Below are positions 1 to 6,888 of a stretch of DNA of 9,990 nucleotides, one piece after another. Every line of letters starts with the position of its first letter. Within the stretch, counting starts at the first letter, position 1. Location: assembly GCA_023129355.1 (NCBI GenBank), contig JAGMCC010000027.1, positions 1 through 9,990 on the forward strand, given 5' to 3'. The DNA is from Dehalococcoidia bacterium (GTDB taxonomy: Bacteria; Chloroflexota; Dehalococcoidia; E44-bin15). A model generated the notes under the pieces. The model had not been told where the DNA came from and ran no database searches. It saw only the letters and a program-made list of their open reading frames with translations. A program made the position numbers and the translations under genes.

Positions 1-1094
1 CCTGGTCCCCAGAGCAGAAATGGAACCGGCTCCGGGGTATGGGTTCGAACCGCAATGGGTGTAGCGTGGTCGGGCAGGACTAGCATGCGAATGTCATCTC
101 CCCCTTTTCGCTCTCCCCACGATATGAGGCGTCTCAACACCTCCCAGTCTACTTGCTGGATAGCTGCTATTTTATCATCAATGGATCCGGCATGGCCGGC
201 CTCATCCGGCGACTCGACGTGGATAACGACCAAATCGTAATTTTTTAGCGCGTCGAGGGCGCCGGCTCCCTGAGCGGCGTAATCGTTGTCCAAGCCAGCG
301 GTCACCCCGGGGATGTCCAGGACATCAATCCCTGCCATCTTGGCCAGGCCGCGGAGCAGGTCGACCCCCGATGTCATCGCGGCATTGACTCCATAGCGCT
401 CTCTAAATGGCGGCAGATCGGGTATCTGTCCACTGCCCCAGAAGAGCCAGATCATCGTTACTGGCATATCGCCTCGCGACTTCCGCTCGATGTTAACCGG
501 ATGCTCCCAAAATACATCCTGGGAGCACTGCATCAGCTCCTTGAGCAGGTCGCTCCCCGGTCCCTGCGGCATAAATTCAGCGATGGGCTTGTCGGGTATA
601 TCGTGCGGCGGCGTGCAGGTGGCCGATAGGGTATCCTCACGACCTGTTATCCTGCATATGTGCCGGTAGCCGACGCCGGGGTAAAAACGTATCGTGCTGC
701 TGCCAAGGCTCTCCTCCACAGCGGCGATGAGAGCACGACCCTCATCGCTGGATACACCGCCTGAGCAATAGCTCAACATTTTTCCATCCTCAACGGCAAC
801 CAGGTTGCAACGAAAGAGGACCTCACCCTCGTCGATGTGAATACCCATGCTCTTTGCCTCGATAGCGCTCCTGCCGCGATAGTAGACCGTCGGGTCATAG
901 CCGAGCACCGACATGCAGGCGCAGGCGCTGGAGGGCTCCATCCCCGGAGGCACCGTGCGCACCAGACCAAGAACACCCTCATGAGCCAGCCTATCCAGGT
1001 TTGGGACATGCGCCAGCTCCAGGCAGGTTTTTCCACCGTGCTCAGGGAGTGGCCAGTCGGCAGCACCATCGATTACCAGCACGCAGTATTTCAC
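1..1094 (-). CDS. apgM: Archaeal-type cofactor-independent phosphoglycerate mutase family protein (ApgM-like; possible homoserine kinase subgroup), C-terminus cut by window edge
   Basis: My translation of the minus strand from GTG at 1094 gives about 364 residues running off the left edge; the family is about 400 long. It belongs to the alkaline-phosphatase/iPGM metalloenzyme superfamily. The start is supported by the family N-terminus, VKYCVLVIDGAADWPL, whose Asp9 is a metal ligand. The nucleophile region reads PSSACACMSVLGYDP (about 54-68): the serine aligned with the phosphoserine nucleophile (Ser56) is kept, but the usual Asp after it is Ala. Near the visible end VESPDEAGHAG and LPDHATPIAVRTHTPEP supply the expected Asp and His metal ligands. 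ApgM interconverts 3- and 2-phosphoglycerate. A closely related bacterial subgroup has been proposed as a homoserine kinase substitute, and sequence alone does not separate the two here. No Shine-Dalgarno is visible; the mRNA may be leaderless. Confidence 0.85.
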   Translation of the reverse strand, partial: MKYCVLVIDGAADWPLPEHGGKTCLELAHVPNLDRLAHEGVLGLVRTVPPGMEPSSACACMSVLGYDPTVYYRGRSAIEAKSMGIHIDEGEVLFRCNLVAVEDGKMLSYCSGGVSSDEGRALIAAVEESLGSSTIRFYPGVGYRHICRITGREDTLSATCTPPHDIPDKPIAEFMPQGPGSDLLKELMQCSQDVFWEHPVNIERKSRGDMPVTMIWLFWGSGQIPDLPPFRERYGVNAAMTSGVDLLRGLAKMAGIDVLDIPGVTAGLDNDYAAQGAGALDALKNYDLVVIHVESPDEAGHAGSIDDKIAAIQQVDWEVLRRLISWGERKGGDDIRMLVLPDHATPIAVRTHTPEPVPFLLWGP

Positions 1095-1103
1095 GGTTTT
1101 ACT

Positions 1104-1132
1104 AATATAGCAACAACTGTCAATACATGCAA
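1104..1132 (-). promoter_or_regulatory. Sigma-70-like promoter of the apgM-like gene
   Basis: On the minus strand a -35 element TTGCAT (1132-1127) is followed after 17 bases by a -10 element TATATT (1109-1104, 5 of 6 to consensus). The predicted +1 near 1097 lies only about 3 bases before the GTG start at 1094, leaving no room for a ribosome-binding site. The -35 match is weak (3 of 6), so the call rests on spacing and the -10. Confidence 0.5.
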
Positions 1133-1142
1133 GATTGCTGGC

Positions 1143-1171
1143 TTGCGAACGTTGGTATCCAGGGGTATAAT
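1143..1171 (+). promoter_or_regulatory. Sigma-70-like promoter of tRNA-Pro
   Basis: TTGCGA (1143-1148, 4 of 6 to the -35 consensus) and a perfect TATAAT (1166-1171) are separated by 17 bases. The predicted +1 near 1178 is about 2 bases before the mature tRNA 5' end at 1180. The promoter is back to back with that of the apgM-like gene; the two -35 elements are 10 bases apart. Confidence 0.75.
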
Positions 1172-1179
1172 AATTGCTA

Positions 1180-1259
<80 letters not shown>

Positions 1260-1379
1260 CCTTTCGCCAATTTAGCATGTTTAGCTCGTTGTATCTTCAA
1301 TTAAACTGAAGCTGCTACGATAATCTTTCGACCATTTCTATCTTCGTTGCGTCATCAACATCAATGGATATCAACCCCA

Positions 1380-2192
1380 TTATTCCCCGATTTGGCGCTT
1401 CGCCTCTTCCCATAGGGCGTCCTGCTCCTCCGGGGACAGGCTGGAGAGCGAGATGCCTCTCTTCTGGCAGACATCTTCCATGTAGGAAAAGCGGCGATAG
1501 AAGCGCTCGTTTGCCCCGCGCAGCGCGGCCTCAAGGTCGATGTCAAGCTTGCGGGCGATGCTGGCTAGGGTGAAAAGCAAATCTCCAAACTCCCGTACCC
1601 TATTCAGGTGCTCGGTTGCCTCACTGAATTCACCTACCTCCTCAGCCAGCTTCTCGATAACACCCGCCACATCTTCCCAGTCAAAGCCCACGCGGGCGAC
1701 GCGCCGCCCCATCGCCTGAGAATAAGCTAGGGCTGGCATCTCCTTAGGTAGGCCTGAAAGCAGCGAGCCCTTGCCCTCCTCCCGTTTTAATAACTCCCAG
1801 TTTGCGATGACCTGTTGGGCATCTTTTACCTCGGCACCACCAAACACGTGAGGGTGACGGTGAATCAATTTGGTGCTTATGCTGCGGATGACATCGCCGA
1901 ACTCAAAATCCTTGTCCTCACTGGCCATCTGTGCGTGGAGCACGATCTGCATCAGCAGGTCGCCAAGCTCCTCGCAGAGCTTTGCCATGTTCCCTTCATC
2001 GATGGCCTCCAAGACCTCATAGGCCTCTTCCAGTAGGTTGCCCTTGATAGAGGAATGGGTCTGCTCTCGATCCCAGGGGCAACCATTGGGGCTGCGCAGC
2101 GTGGCGATAATCGCAATCAGTGTATCCAAACTATCCAGGTCTTCGAAAGTCTCACCCATTTCATCCGTATTATATAGGTCAAGCTCCTTCAT
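1380..2192 (-). CDS. mazG: Nucleoside triphosphate pyrophosphohydrolase MazG, two-domain form
   Basis: MazG hydrolyses NTPs/dNTPs to the monophosphate and pyrophosphate in the cytosol, cleaning aberrant nucleotides and lowering the substrate for alarmone synthesis. The 270-residue product has the length and two tandem all-alpha MazG domains of the E. coli type. The first domain has the Mg-binding ExxE motif in LLEEAYEVLEA (about residues 53-63) and ExxD in EELGDLL (about 74-80), with the family sequence RSPNGCPWDREQTH before them. The second has EEVGEF (about 184-189) and EFGDLL (about 201-206), so both acidic motifs survive in both halves. I chose ATG at 2192; an in-frame TTG at 2198 would add two residues, and neither has a good Shine-Dalgarno. 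The gene converges on tRNA-Pro and diverges from the Lit-like gene; no terminator is evident in 1255-1379. Confidence 0.95.
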   Translation of the reverse strand: MKELDLYNTDEMGETFEDLDSLDTLIAIIATLRSPNGCPWDREQTHSSIKGNLLEEAYEVLEAIDEGNMAKLCEELGDLLMQIVLHAQMASEDKDFEFGDVIRSISTKLIHRHPHVFGGAEVKDAQQVIANWELLKREEGKGSLLSGLPKEMPALAYSQAMGRRVARVGFDWEDVAGVIEKLAEEVGEFSEATEHLNRVREFGDLLFTLASIARKLDIDLEAALRGANERFYRRFSYMEDVCQKRGISLSSLSPEEQDALWEEAKRQIGE

Positions 2193-2221
2193 TGACAAGC
2201 CGGAGCCTGCTTCGTTAGTAT
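2192..2221 (+). promoter_or_regulatory. Sigma-70-like promoter of the Lit-like gene
   Basis: A perfect -35 TTGACA (2192-2197) and -10 TAGTAT (2216-2221, 4 of 6) are 18 bases apart. The predicted +1 falls on or next to A2228, the first base of the ATG, which points to a leaderless transcript. The -35 hexamer lies directly over the mazG translation start on the other strand. Confidence 0.55.
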
Positions 2222-2227
2222 GTGGCC

Positions 2228-2902
2228 ATGGCCGAAAAGAGGACCCTAAAATTTATCGGTGCCCTTGGGGTAGGTCTCTTCATACTATGCATTCCCATTT
2301 TTCTAATTACCAGCAACCTGCGATGGGCGGTCAATGAGGTACGGCTCTATGAGTACGGCTTCGGTAAATACGATGTGAGCGAGGAAACGGGCCTCAGCGA
2401 TGGTGAACTGCTGGAGGTAGCCCAGGGATTAATCCACTACTTCAACACAGGGGAGCGGGGAGAGGAGTTCGAAATATTTAATGAGCGTGAGGTTGCCCAC
2501 CTCAAGGACGTCAAGGGTCTCATCCAGCTTTGCTATCACCTTCAGGAAGCCACCATTGGCTACCTAATTGTCTTCACCCTCGGGGGCTTCTTCTGGCAGC
2601 GAAAGCGTTTTACGCCCTCGCTAGCGAGGATGATGGTCGGCGGCAGCATCCTTGCCATCGCCTTGCTCATTGTTATGGGGATAGTGGCGCTGGTCAACTT
2701 CCAGTGGCTTTTCCGTGCCTTTCACCACCTCTTCTTCAGCGGCGATTCCTGGATACTTTCAGGTTACCTGCCCCGGATTTTCACCGAGGGATTCTTCTCT
2801 GATGCTGCACTTTTCATCATCGGAGCAGTGGTGGTGGAAGCGCTGGTGCTCGGTGGCCTCGGAGGCTTTTTTGTACTCAGAGGGAGAAGGGCAAGGGGTT
2901 AA
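2228..2902 (+). CDS. DUF1461 / TIGR01906-type integral membrane protein, Lit-like (lipoprotein intramolecular transacylase family)
   Basis: The product is a multi-pass membrane protein of 224 residues. Hydrophobic segments lie at about residues 9-29, 110-123, 135-158 and 193-217; a soluble loop of about 80 residues follows the first. It carries the two family signatures: HLKDVKGLI at about residue 91 and FHHLFFSGDSW at about 165, both with conserved histidines. Characterised members (Lit of enterococci and bacilli) move a fatty acid from the diacylglyceryl group to the amino terminus of lipoproteins, making lyso-form lipoproteins. Family membership is clear; the activity is inferred and untested in Chloroflexota. 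I chose ATG 2228 over GTG 2222 (two residues longer) because the promoter places +1 there. The stop overlaps the fmdB stop of the opposite strand. No lipoprotein-maturation gene is adjacent. Confidence 0.8.
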   Translation: MAEKRTLKFIGALGVGLFILCIPIFLITSNLRWAVNEVRLYEYGFGKYDVSEETGLSDGELLEVAQGLIHYFNTGERGEEFEIFNEREVAHLKDVKGLIQLCYHLQEATIGYLIVFTLGGFFWQRKRFTPSLARMMVGGSILAIALLIVMGIVALVNFQWLFRAFHHLFFSGDSWILSGYLPRIFTEGFFSDAALFIIGAVVVEALVLGGLGGFFVLRGRRARG

Positions 2903-3135
2903 CTGCCCGTTTCGCAGGTGGCACAGCTTGTGGCTGGACATGTGCCACAGGTATCGCCCATTATCGAGCTAGACTCACCACTAGCGCCCTTGGAGAAGGC
3001 GGTAAAGGAGGAAAACAGCTTCCGGGCTGAGGCCTGGCACTTGGGGCACGAGACAGCCTCACCGGCCTCGCCGAAGGAGCGTCGCAGCTCGAACCCGGCG
3101 TTACAACTAGGACAGATGTATTCGTATATTGGCAT
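2899..3135 (-). CDS. FmdB-family zinc-ribbon protein
   Basis: This is a 78-residue putative regulatory protein of the FmdB (CxxC_CXXC_SSSS) family. It starts with the diagnostic MPIYEYICPSC and carries the zinc-ribbon pairs C8/C11 and C30/C33. The linker is Ser-rich, and the tail has a second Cys cluster, CGTCPATSCATC (C63, C66, C71, C74), of the kind often seen in this family. Members are small, cytosolic and presumed to bind a metal; their biochemical role is poorly known. I start at ATG 3135 because MPIYEY is the family N-terminus; an in-frame ATG at 3144 would add MSG, but the predicted promoter -10 directly abuts it. The gene follows the amidohydrolase on the same strand and ends inside the stop of the convergent Lit-like gene. 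Confidence 0.88.
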   Translation of the reverse strand: MPIYEYICPSCNAGFELRRSFGEAGEAVSCPKCQASARKLFSSFTAFSKGASGESSSIMGDTCGTCPATSCATCETGS

Positions 3136-3144
3136 GCCACTCAT

Positions 3145-3173
3145 ATTCTAGACTATGTAACACTAGGGGTCAA
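3145..3173 (-). promoter_or_regulatory. Sigma-70-like promoter of fmdB
   Basis: On the minus strand TTGACC (3173-3168, 5 of 6) and TAGAAT (3150-3145, 5 of 6) are 17 bases apart. The predicted +1 near 3138 is about 3 bases before the MPIYEY ATG at 3135, again nearly leaderless. The -35 hexamer overlaps the TGA stop of the upstream amidohydrolase (3172-3170), so fmdB can be transcribed independently of it. Confidence 0.65.
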
Positions 3174-4723
3174 GCTTGCCATGCAATCCTGCCAGCAACT
3201 ATGGTCATCTCCACCCGGACCCCCATTATCTCCTCAGGTGATACCTGGGTAGGATCAGCGCTTAAGAGCGCGAAATCTGCCAGCTTACCGACTTTAATGG
3301 AGCCCTTCACCCCCTCATCGAAGGAAGCGTAGGCGGCAGCATGGGTATACATCCTCAGGGCGTCGGCAGGCGAGACCTGCTCCTGGGAAAGAAGCGCTTC
3401 GCCGCTTTCTGTTCTCCTGGTGACTGCGGCATAGATGCCAAAAAGCGGGTTAATAGGCACCACCGGGCTGTCAGAGCCAGCGGCTGGCATTAAGCCGTTC
3501 TTTAAGAATGAGCTGATGCGATAGAGCCACCTTCGTTGCCCTTCGGGGACCGTTTTAAGGTAGCGCTCCCCACTGTAATAAATAAAGGAGGGTTGGGTGA
3601 CCACCAGCGCACGGACATCCTTTAACCTCTTGAGCAGGGGCGGCGGGCATACTGAGCAATGCTCGATGCGGTGGCGATGATTCCTTCTCGGGATTAGCTC
3701 CAGGGCATGCTCCAGAGCACCGGCCGCAGCCTCCAATGTGCCCTCCTCGACAGCGTGAAGCGCTAGCTGGTAGCCGGCCCGGTGTGCCTGAAGCGTTATC
3801 TCCTCAAGCTCATCCTGGCAGGGATGAAGGAAGCCCCTGGCCTCACTCAAGACTATCTTCAGCGCTCCCAGGCGTACCCCGTCATCGCCATAGCGGGGGG
3901 AGAAGCCGTTATGCTGAAGCTCCCCCAAGGACTGGGTGCCCATCATCACCGATAGCCTGGGCACCAGAAGACCCTTTTCCCTGAGTCCCTTCAGTGTGTG
4001 CCACTCGCCTAGCCCATTGTGAGCGGTGGCATCCTGGAGGGAGGTGATGCCATGCGACAGGCATTCCTTATTGGCAAGCCTGACACCTTTTTCGAACTCC
4101 TCTCGCGATAGGGAAGGAATCATCTTGTCAATGTAGGAGCTCATCTCAAAGAGTAGCCCATTAGGCTCCCCCGAATGCAGGTCTCTCCCGATCATCCCGC
4201 CCGGCGGCTCTGGCGACTCCCTGGAGATACCGATGAGGGAAAGGGCGACACTATTGAGCACACAGGCATGCAGGGAGCGGTGCACCAGCTTCACCGGGTG
4301 ATGGGGCGCTGCCTGGTCCAGGTCATCGCGGTTGGGGTGGCGTTTCTCAGCGAGATAGAACTCATTATATCCTGTGGCCCTGAGCCAGGTACCCTTAGGG
4401 AGTTCTCGTGCTTGCTTTCGAATTTGAGCCTTGATATCGGTGATGGAACATATTGCGGAGGGAGAGCAGTCGACGCTTAGGAGACTTGAGGCGAAAGCGA
4501 GGATGTGGCAGTGGGCATCATTAAAGCCGGGAACCAGGGTCTTTCCCTGGCATTCGATTTTTTGCGTTTTTTGCCCTTCGAGGTCTCCTAGCTTATCATT
4601 ATGGCCAACCTGTATTATCCGCTCCCCTTTTACTGCGACAAGCTCGGCCCTTGGCTTTTTGGGGTCGAGGGTAAAGACATTGGCGTTATAAAGGATGAGG
4701 TCTGCTTTTTGCGAAGTTATCAT
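3170..4723 (-). CDS. YtcJ-like metal-dependent amidohydrolase (Amidohydro_3)
   Basis: This is a 517-residue cytosolic amidohydrolase-superfamily enzyme with no signal peptide. A small beta-sandwich domain is built from the N-terminus (ADLILYNANVFTLDP, about 7-21) and the C-terminus (GSIKVGKLADFALL, about 474-487) around a TIM barrel. Metal-binding residues are H71 and H73 (DAHCH), H323 (LALHA), H355 (RIEHC) and D418 (AGSDSPV). The family sequence KGTWLRATGYNEFYL is at about 110-124. The usual DGS/DGT stretch after the strand-4 lysine is absent; K289 is followed by IVLSEARG and the loop is short, which suggests a divergent substrate pocket. Relatives act on N-acyl, cyclic amide or ureido bonds, but the substrate cannot be predicted. 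The ATG has no strong Shine-Dalgarno. It lies 97 bases behind mnmG and could be read from the same transcript. Confidence 0.88.
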   Translation of the reverse strand: MITSQKADLILYNANVFTLDPKKPRAELVAVKGERIIQVGHNDKLGDLEGQKTQKIECQGKTLVPGFNDAHCHILAFASSLLSVDCSPSAICSITDIKAQIRKQARELPKGTWLRATGYNEFYLAEKRHPNRDDLDQAAPHHPVKLVHRSLHACVLNSVALSLIGISRESPEPPGGMIGRDLHSGEPNGLLFEMSSYIDKMIPSLSREEFEKGVRLANKECLSHGITSLQDATAHNGLGEWHTLKGLREKGLLVPRLSVMMGTQSLGELQHNGFSPRYGDDGVRLGALKIVLSEARGFLHPCQDELEEITLQAHRAGYQLALHAVEEGTLEAAAGALEHALELIPRRNHRHRIEHCSVCPPPLLKRLKDVRALVVTQPSFIYYSGERYLKTVPEGQRRWLYRISSFLKNGLMPAAGSDSPVVPINPLFGIYAAVTRRTESGEALLSQEQVSPADALRMYTHAAAYASFDEGVKGSIKVGKLADFALLSADPTQVSPEEIMGVRVEMTIVAGRIAWQA

Positions 4724-4746
4724 TTGCTGCTTAGCGCCTTAACCGG

Positions 4747-4824
4747 CTAGATTTTATTCTTATGGGCACGCTCGCTCAGGGCGAAGAAGTCATGGTCGAA
4801 CAGCAGCTGTACTGCGTCTTTCAT
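4747..4824 (-). CDS. 25-codon ORF coupled to mnmG, possible 5' remnant of a longer gene
   Basis: Too short for ordinary gene finding, but its translation start is well formed. ATG at 4824 overlaps the mnmG stop as ATGA, with GAGAGG about 8 bases upstream; an in-frame ATG at 4830 would add two residues. The peptide reads MKDAVQLLFDHDF followed by FALSERAHKNKI and a TAG stop. The pattern LFxxDFFALxExAH resembles the N-terminus of CofH/MqnE/MqnC-type radical SAM proteins, which would then continue to a CxxxCxxC cluster that is absent here. It is therefore either a decayed gene start or a coupled small peptide. The similarity is from memory of the pattern and was not searched. Confidence 0.35.
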   Translation of the reverse strand: MKDAVQLLFDHDFFALSERAHKNKI

Positions 4825-6680
4825 TTCCATCGCCTCTCAAGATGCACCATCAATATCGCCACATCGGCGGGGGTAACGCCATCGATGCGGGATGCCTGAC
4901 CCAGCGTCGCCGGCCGAAGCCTGCTCAGCTTCTGCCGCGCCTCATAGCGCAGGCCGGTGATGCTGTCGTAGTCAAATCCATCGGGGATATGCCTCGCCTC
5001 TAGCCTCCCCATGCGCGCCACCTCGGCGCCCTGCCTCTTGATGTAGCCCTCGTATTTCACCTCGATCTCCACCTGCTCCGCGGCATCGCTTCTCAATTCG
5101 GGGGAGCCACAGCCCAGCGAGACCAAAGTACGATAGCTCACCTCGGGACGCCGCAGGAACTCTAGAGCGCTCACGCTGTAACCCGACTGGCTGATATGGC
5201 TCTTTTTTAGCTGGTCAAGCTCCGCGGCAATAGCCTCTCGCTTACCCTCCACTGCCTCATAACGTTCCCTATCAACGAGCCCTAATTCGTAGCCGAGCGG
5301 GGTGAGCCTGAGGTCGGCATTGTCCTGGCGAAGGAGCAGCCGATATTCCGCTCGTGAGGTGAGCAGGCGATAGGGCTCGCTAAGCTCCTTGGTCACCAGG
5401 TCGTCGATCATCACCCCGATATAGCCCTGATCCCGCCGCACCAAAATGGGAGACTTTCCCTTTGCCCTGAGGGCAGCATTTATCCCGGCGATTAGCCCCT
5501 GTCCCGCCGCCTCCTCATAGCCGGTGGTGCCGTTGATCTGACCGGCGAGGAAAAGGCCGGGAATAAGCCTGGTCTCCAGACTAGCCGAGATCTGATTTGG
5601 GGGCACATAATCGTATTCGATGGCGTAGCCCACCCTCACCATCTCCACCCGCTTGAGCGCGGGGATGGTGCGCAGCATCTCAAGCTGCACATCCTCAGGG
5701 AGGCTGGTGTTGGCCCCCTGAACATAGACCTCACTGGTCTCCCAGCCCTCAGGCTCGAGAAAAAGGGGATGTGAATCCTTGTGGGCAAATCTAACTATCT
5801 TATCTTCAATTGATGGGCAATACCTGGGGCCAACACCGTGGATGAGGCCGGTGAATAGGGGAGCGCGATCCAGGTTTTTTCGTATTATCTCATGGGTTCC
5901 TTCATTAGTATAGACAAGATAGCATGGTAACTGAGGTCGCCAGGGTGAGGGGGCCAGGGGGTAAATCGTGTTTGGATCAGGAAATTTCGAATCTGTCGCT
6001 CTCTCTCTCCGCAAGCTGAAATAGAGCGGGGCCTCGCTGCCGGGCTGGATAATGGTCCGCTCAAAATCGATGGTTCGGGCATCGATGCGAGGGGGGGTGC
6101 CTGTCTTTAGTCGTCCCAGGGTGAAACCGAGGGAGTGTAGGCTATCAGACAGTTTTTCCGCGGAAAACTCCCCGGCCCGCCCTGCGGAATAGCTTTTGTC
6201 TCCCACAATGACCCGACCAGCGAGGGAGGTCCCTGTGGTGAGCACCATACTCTTCCCTTCATATACCCAGCCGATGTTCGTTTTCACCCAGAGGGTGGAA
6301 TCCTTCACCCCGATCTCATCCACAAGCGCCTGTTTTATATCCAGGTTCTCCTGGCGCTCCAGGGTATGTTTCATCGCGAGGCTATAGAGTTTCTTGTCAG
6401 CCTGAGCCCGGAGTGCTTGAACCGCAGGTCCCTTTCCCGTATTCAGTACCCTGATCTGGATGAAGGTGCGGTCGATATTGCGGGCCATCTCACCACCCAG
6501 GGCATCGATCTCCCGTACCAGATGGCCCTTGGCCGGTCCGCCGATGGAGGGATTGCAGGGCATAAGGGCGACATTGTCCAGATTTATGGTAAGCAGGAGC
6601 GTTCTGGAGCCCATACGCGCCGATGCCAGAGCTGCCTCGCAGCCAGCGTGCCCTGCTCCAATAACAATAACCTCATACAT
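4821..6680 (-). CDS. mnmG: tRNA uridine-5-carboxymethylaminomethyl modification enzyme MnmG (GidA)
   Basis: MnmG, with the GTPase MnmE, installs the 5-carboxymethylaminomethyl group on the wobble uridine of several tRNAs, using FAD, NADH and methylenetetrahydrofolate. The 619-residue length is normal. The FAD-binding Rossmann motif GAGHAGCE (8-15) starts right after the first strand, fixing the start. Family blocks follow in order: MPCNPSIGGPAKGHLVREIDALGG (40-63, first part quoted only as a guide), LKTGTPPRID (191-200), GPRYCPSIEDK (284-294), GTTGYEEAAGQG (384-395) and the C-terminal LGQASRIDGVTPADVAIL block that contacts MnmE. The TSLP block is preceded by VYVQGAN rather than the more usual PNG-type sequence. 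An AAAGAG directly before the ATG is too close to be a good Shine-Dalgarno. No mnmE is in view. Confidence 0.97.
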   Translation of the reverse strand: MYEVIVIGAGHAGCEAALASARMGSRTLLLTINLDNVALMPCNPSIGGPAKGHLVREIDALGGEMARNIDRTFIQIRVLNTGKGPAVQALRAQADKKLYSLAMKHTLERQENLDIKQALVDEIGVKDSTLWVKTNIGWVYEGKSMVLTTGTSLAGRVIVGDKSYSAGRAGEFSAEKLSDSLHSLGFTLGRLKTGTPPRIDARTIDFERTIIQPGSEAPLYFSLRRERATDSKFPDPNTIYPLAPSPWRPQLPCYLVYTNEGTHEIIRKNLDRAPLFTGLIHGVGPRYCPSIEDKIVRFAHKDSHPLFLEPEGWETSEVYVQGANTSLPEDVQLEMLRTIPALKRVEMVRVGYAIEYDYVPPNQISASLETRLIPGLFLAGQINGTTGYEEAAGQGLIAGINAALRAKGKSPILVRRDQGYIGVMIDDLVTKELSEPYRLLTSRAEYRLLLRQDNADLRLTPLGYELGLVDRERYEAVEGKREAIAAELDQLKKSHISQSGYSVSALEFLRRPEVSYRTLVSLGCGSPELRSDAAEQVEIEVKYEGYIKRQGAEVARMGRLEARHIPDGFDYDSITGLRYEARQKLSRLRPATLGQASRIDGVTPADVAILMVHLERRWK

Positions 6681-6706
6681 CTCTTTCGCTCTTGGCCGCT
6701 GCTAGT

Positions 6707-6735
6707 ATTCTACCATTGTCCAATACTGTAGTCGA
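6707..6735 (-). promoter_or_regulatory. Probable promoter of mnmG
   Basis: On the minus strand TCGACT (6735-6730, 4 of 6) and TAGAAT (6712-6707, 5 of 6) are 17 bases apart. The predicted +1 near 6700 gives a leader of about 20 bases before the ATG at 6680. Confidence 0.5.
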
Positions 6736-6888
6736 TGTTACTAGGGCAGAGGTAGAAGTATGGGAAGACTATTGCAGTCGACGCGAGGGCTATAAAAACG
6801 CGACACTGAAGGGTAAAAGGACGAAAGCTATCATCAACGATTTCATTTAATGCAAGGTTAAACTGGCGAAACGAGTGAAAGGGACGAA
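6713..6888. other. Intergenic region between ABC permease and mnmG
   Basis: These 176 bases hold the -35 of the mnmG promoter at one end. I see no convincing gene, RNA or GC-rich hairpin with a T-tract that would terminate the ABC operon. Two similar 11-base words, TGTAGTCGATG (near 6727) and TGCAGTCGACG (near 6773), occur about 46 bases apart; they differ at two positions and may be chance. Confidence 0.5.

Noticed and set aside
773..1069. Minus-strand ORF of 98 codons
   Set aside because: It is an alternative frame of the apgM-like gene, whose own frame starts at GTG 1094 and carries the family motifs.
1295..1311. Inverted repeat CTTCA...TGAAG between tRNA-Pro and mazG as a terminator
   Set aside because: Only 5 base pairs, AT-rich and without a T-tract on either side; too weak to call.
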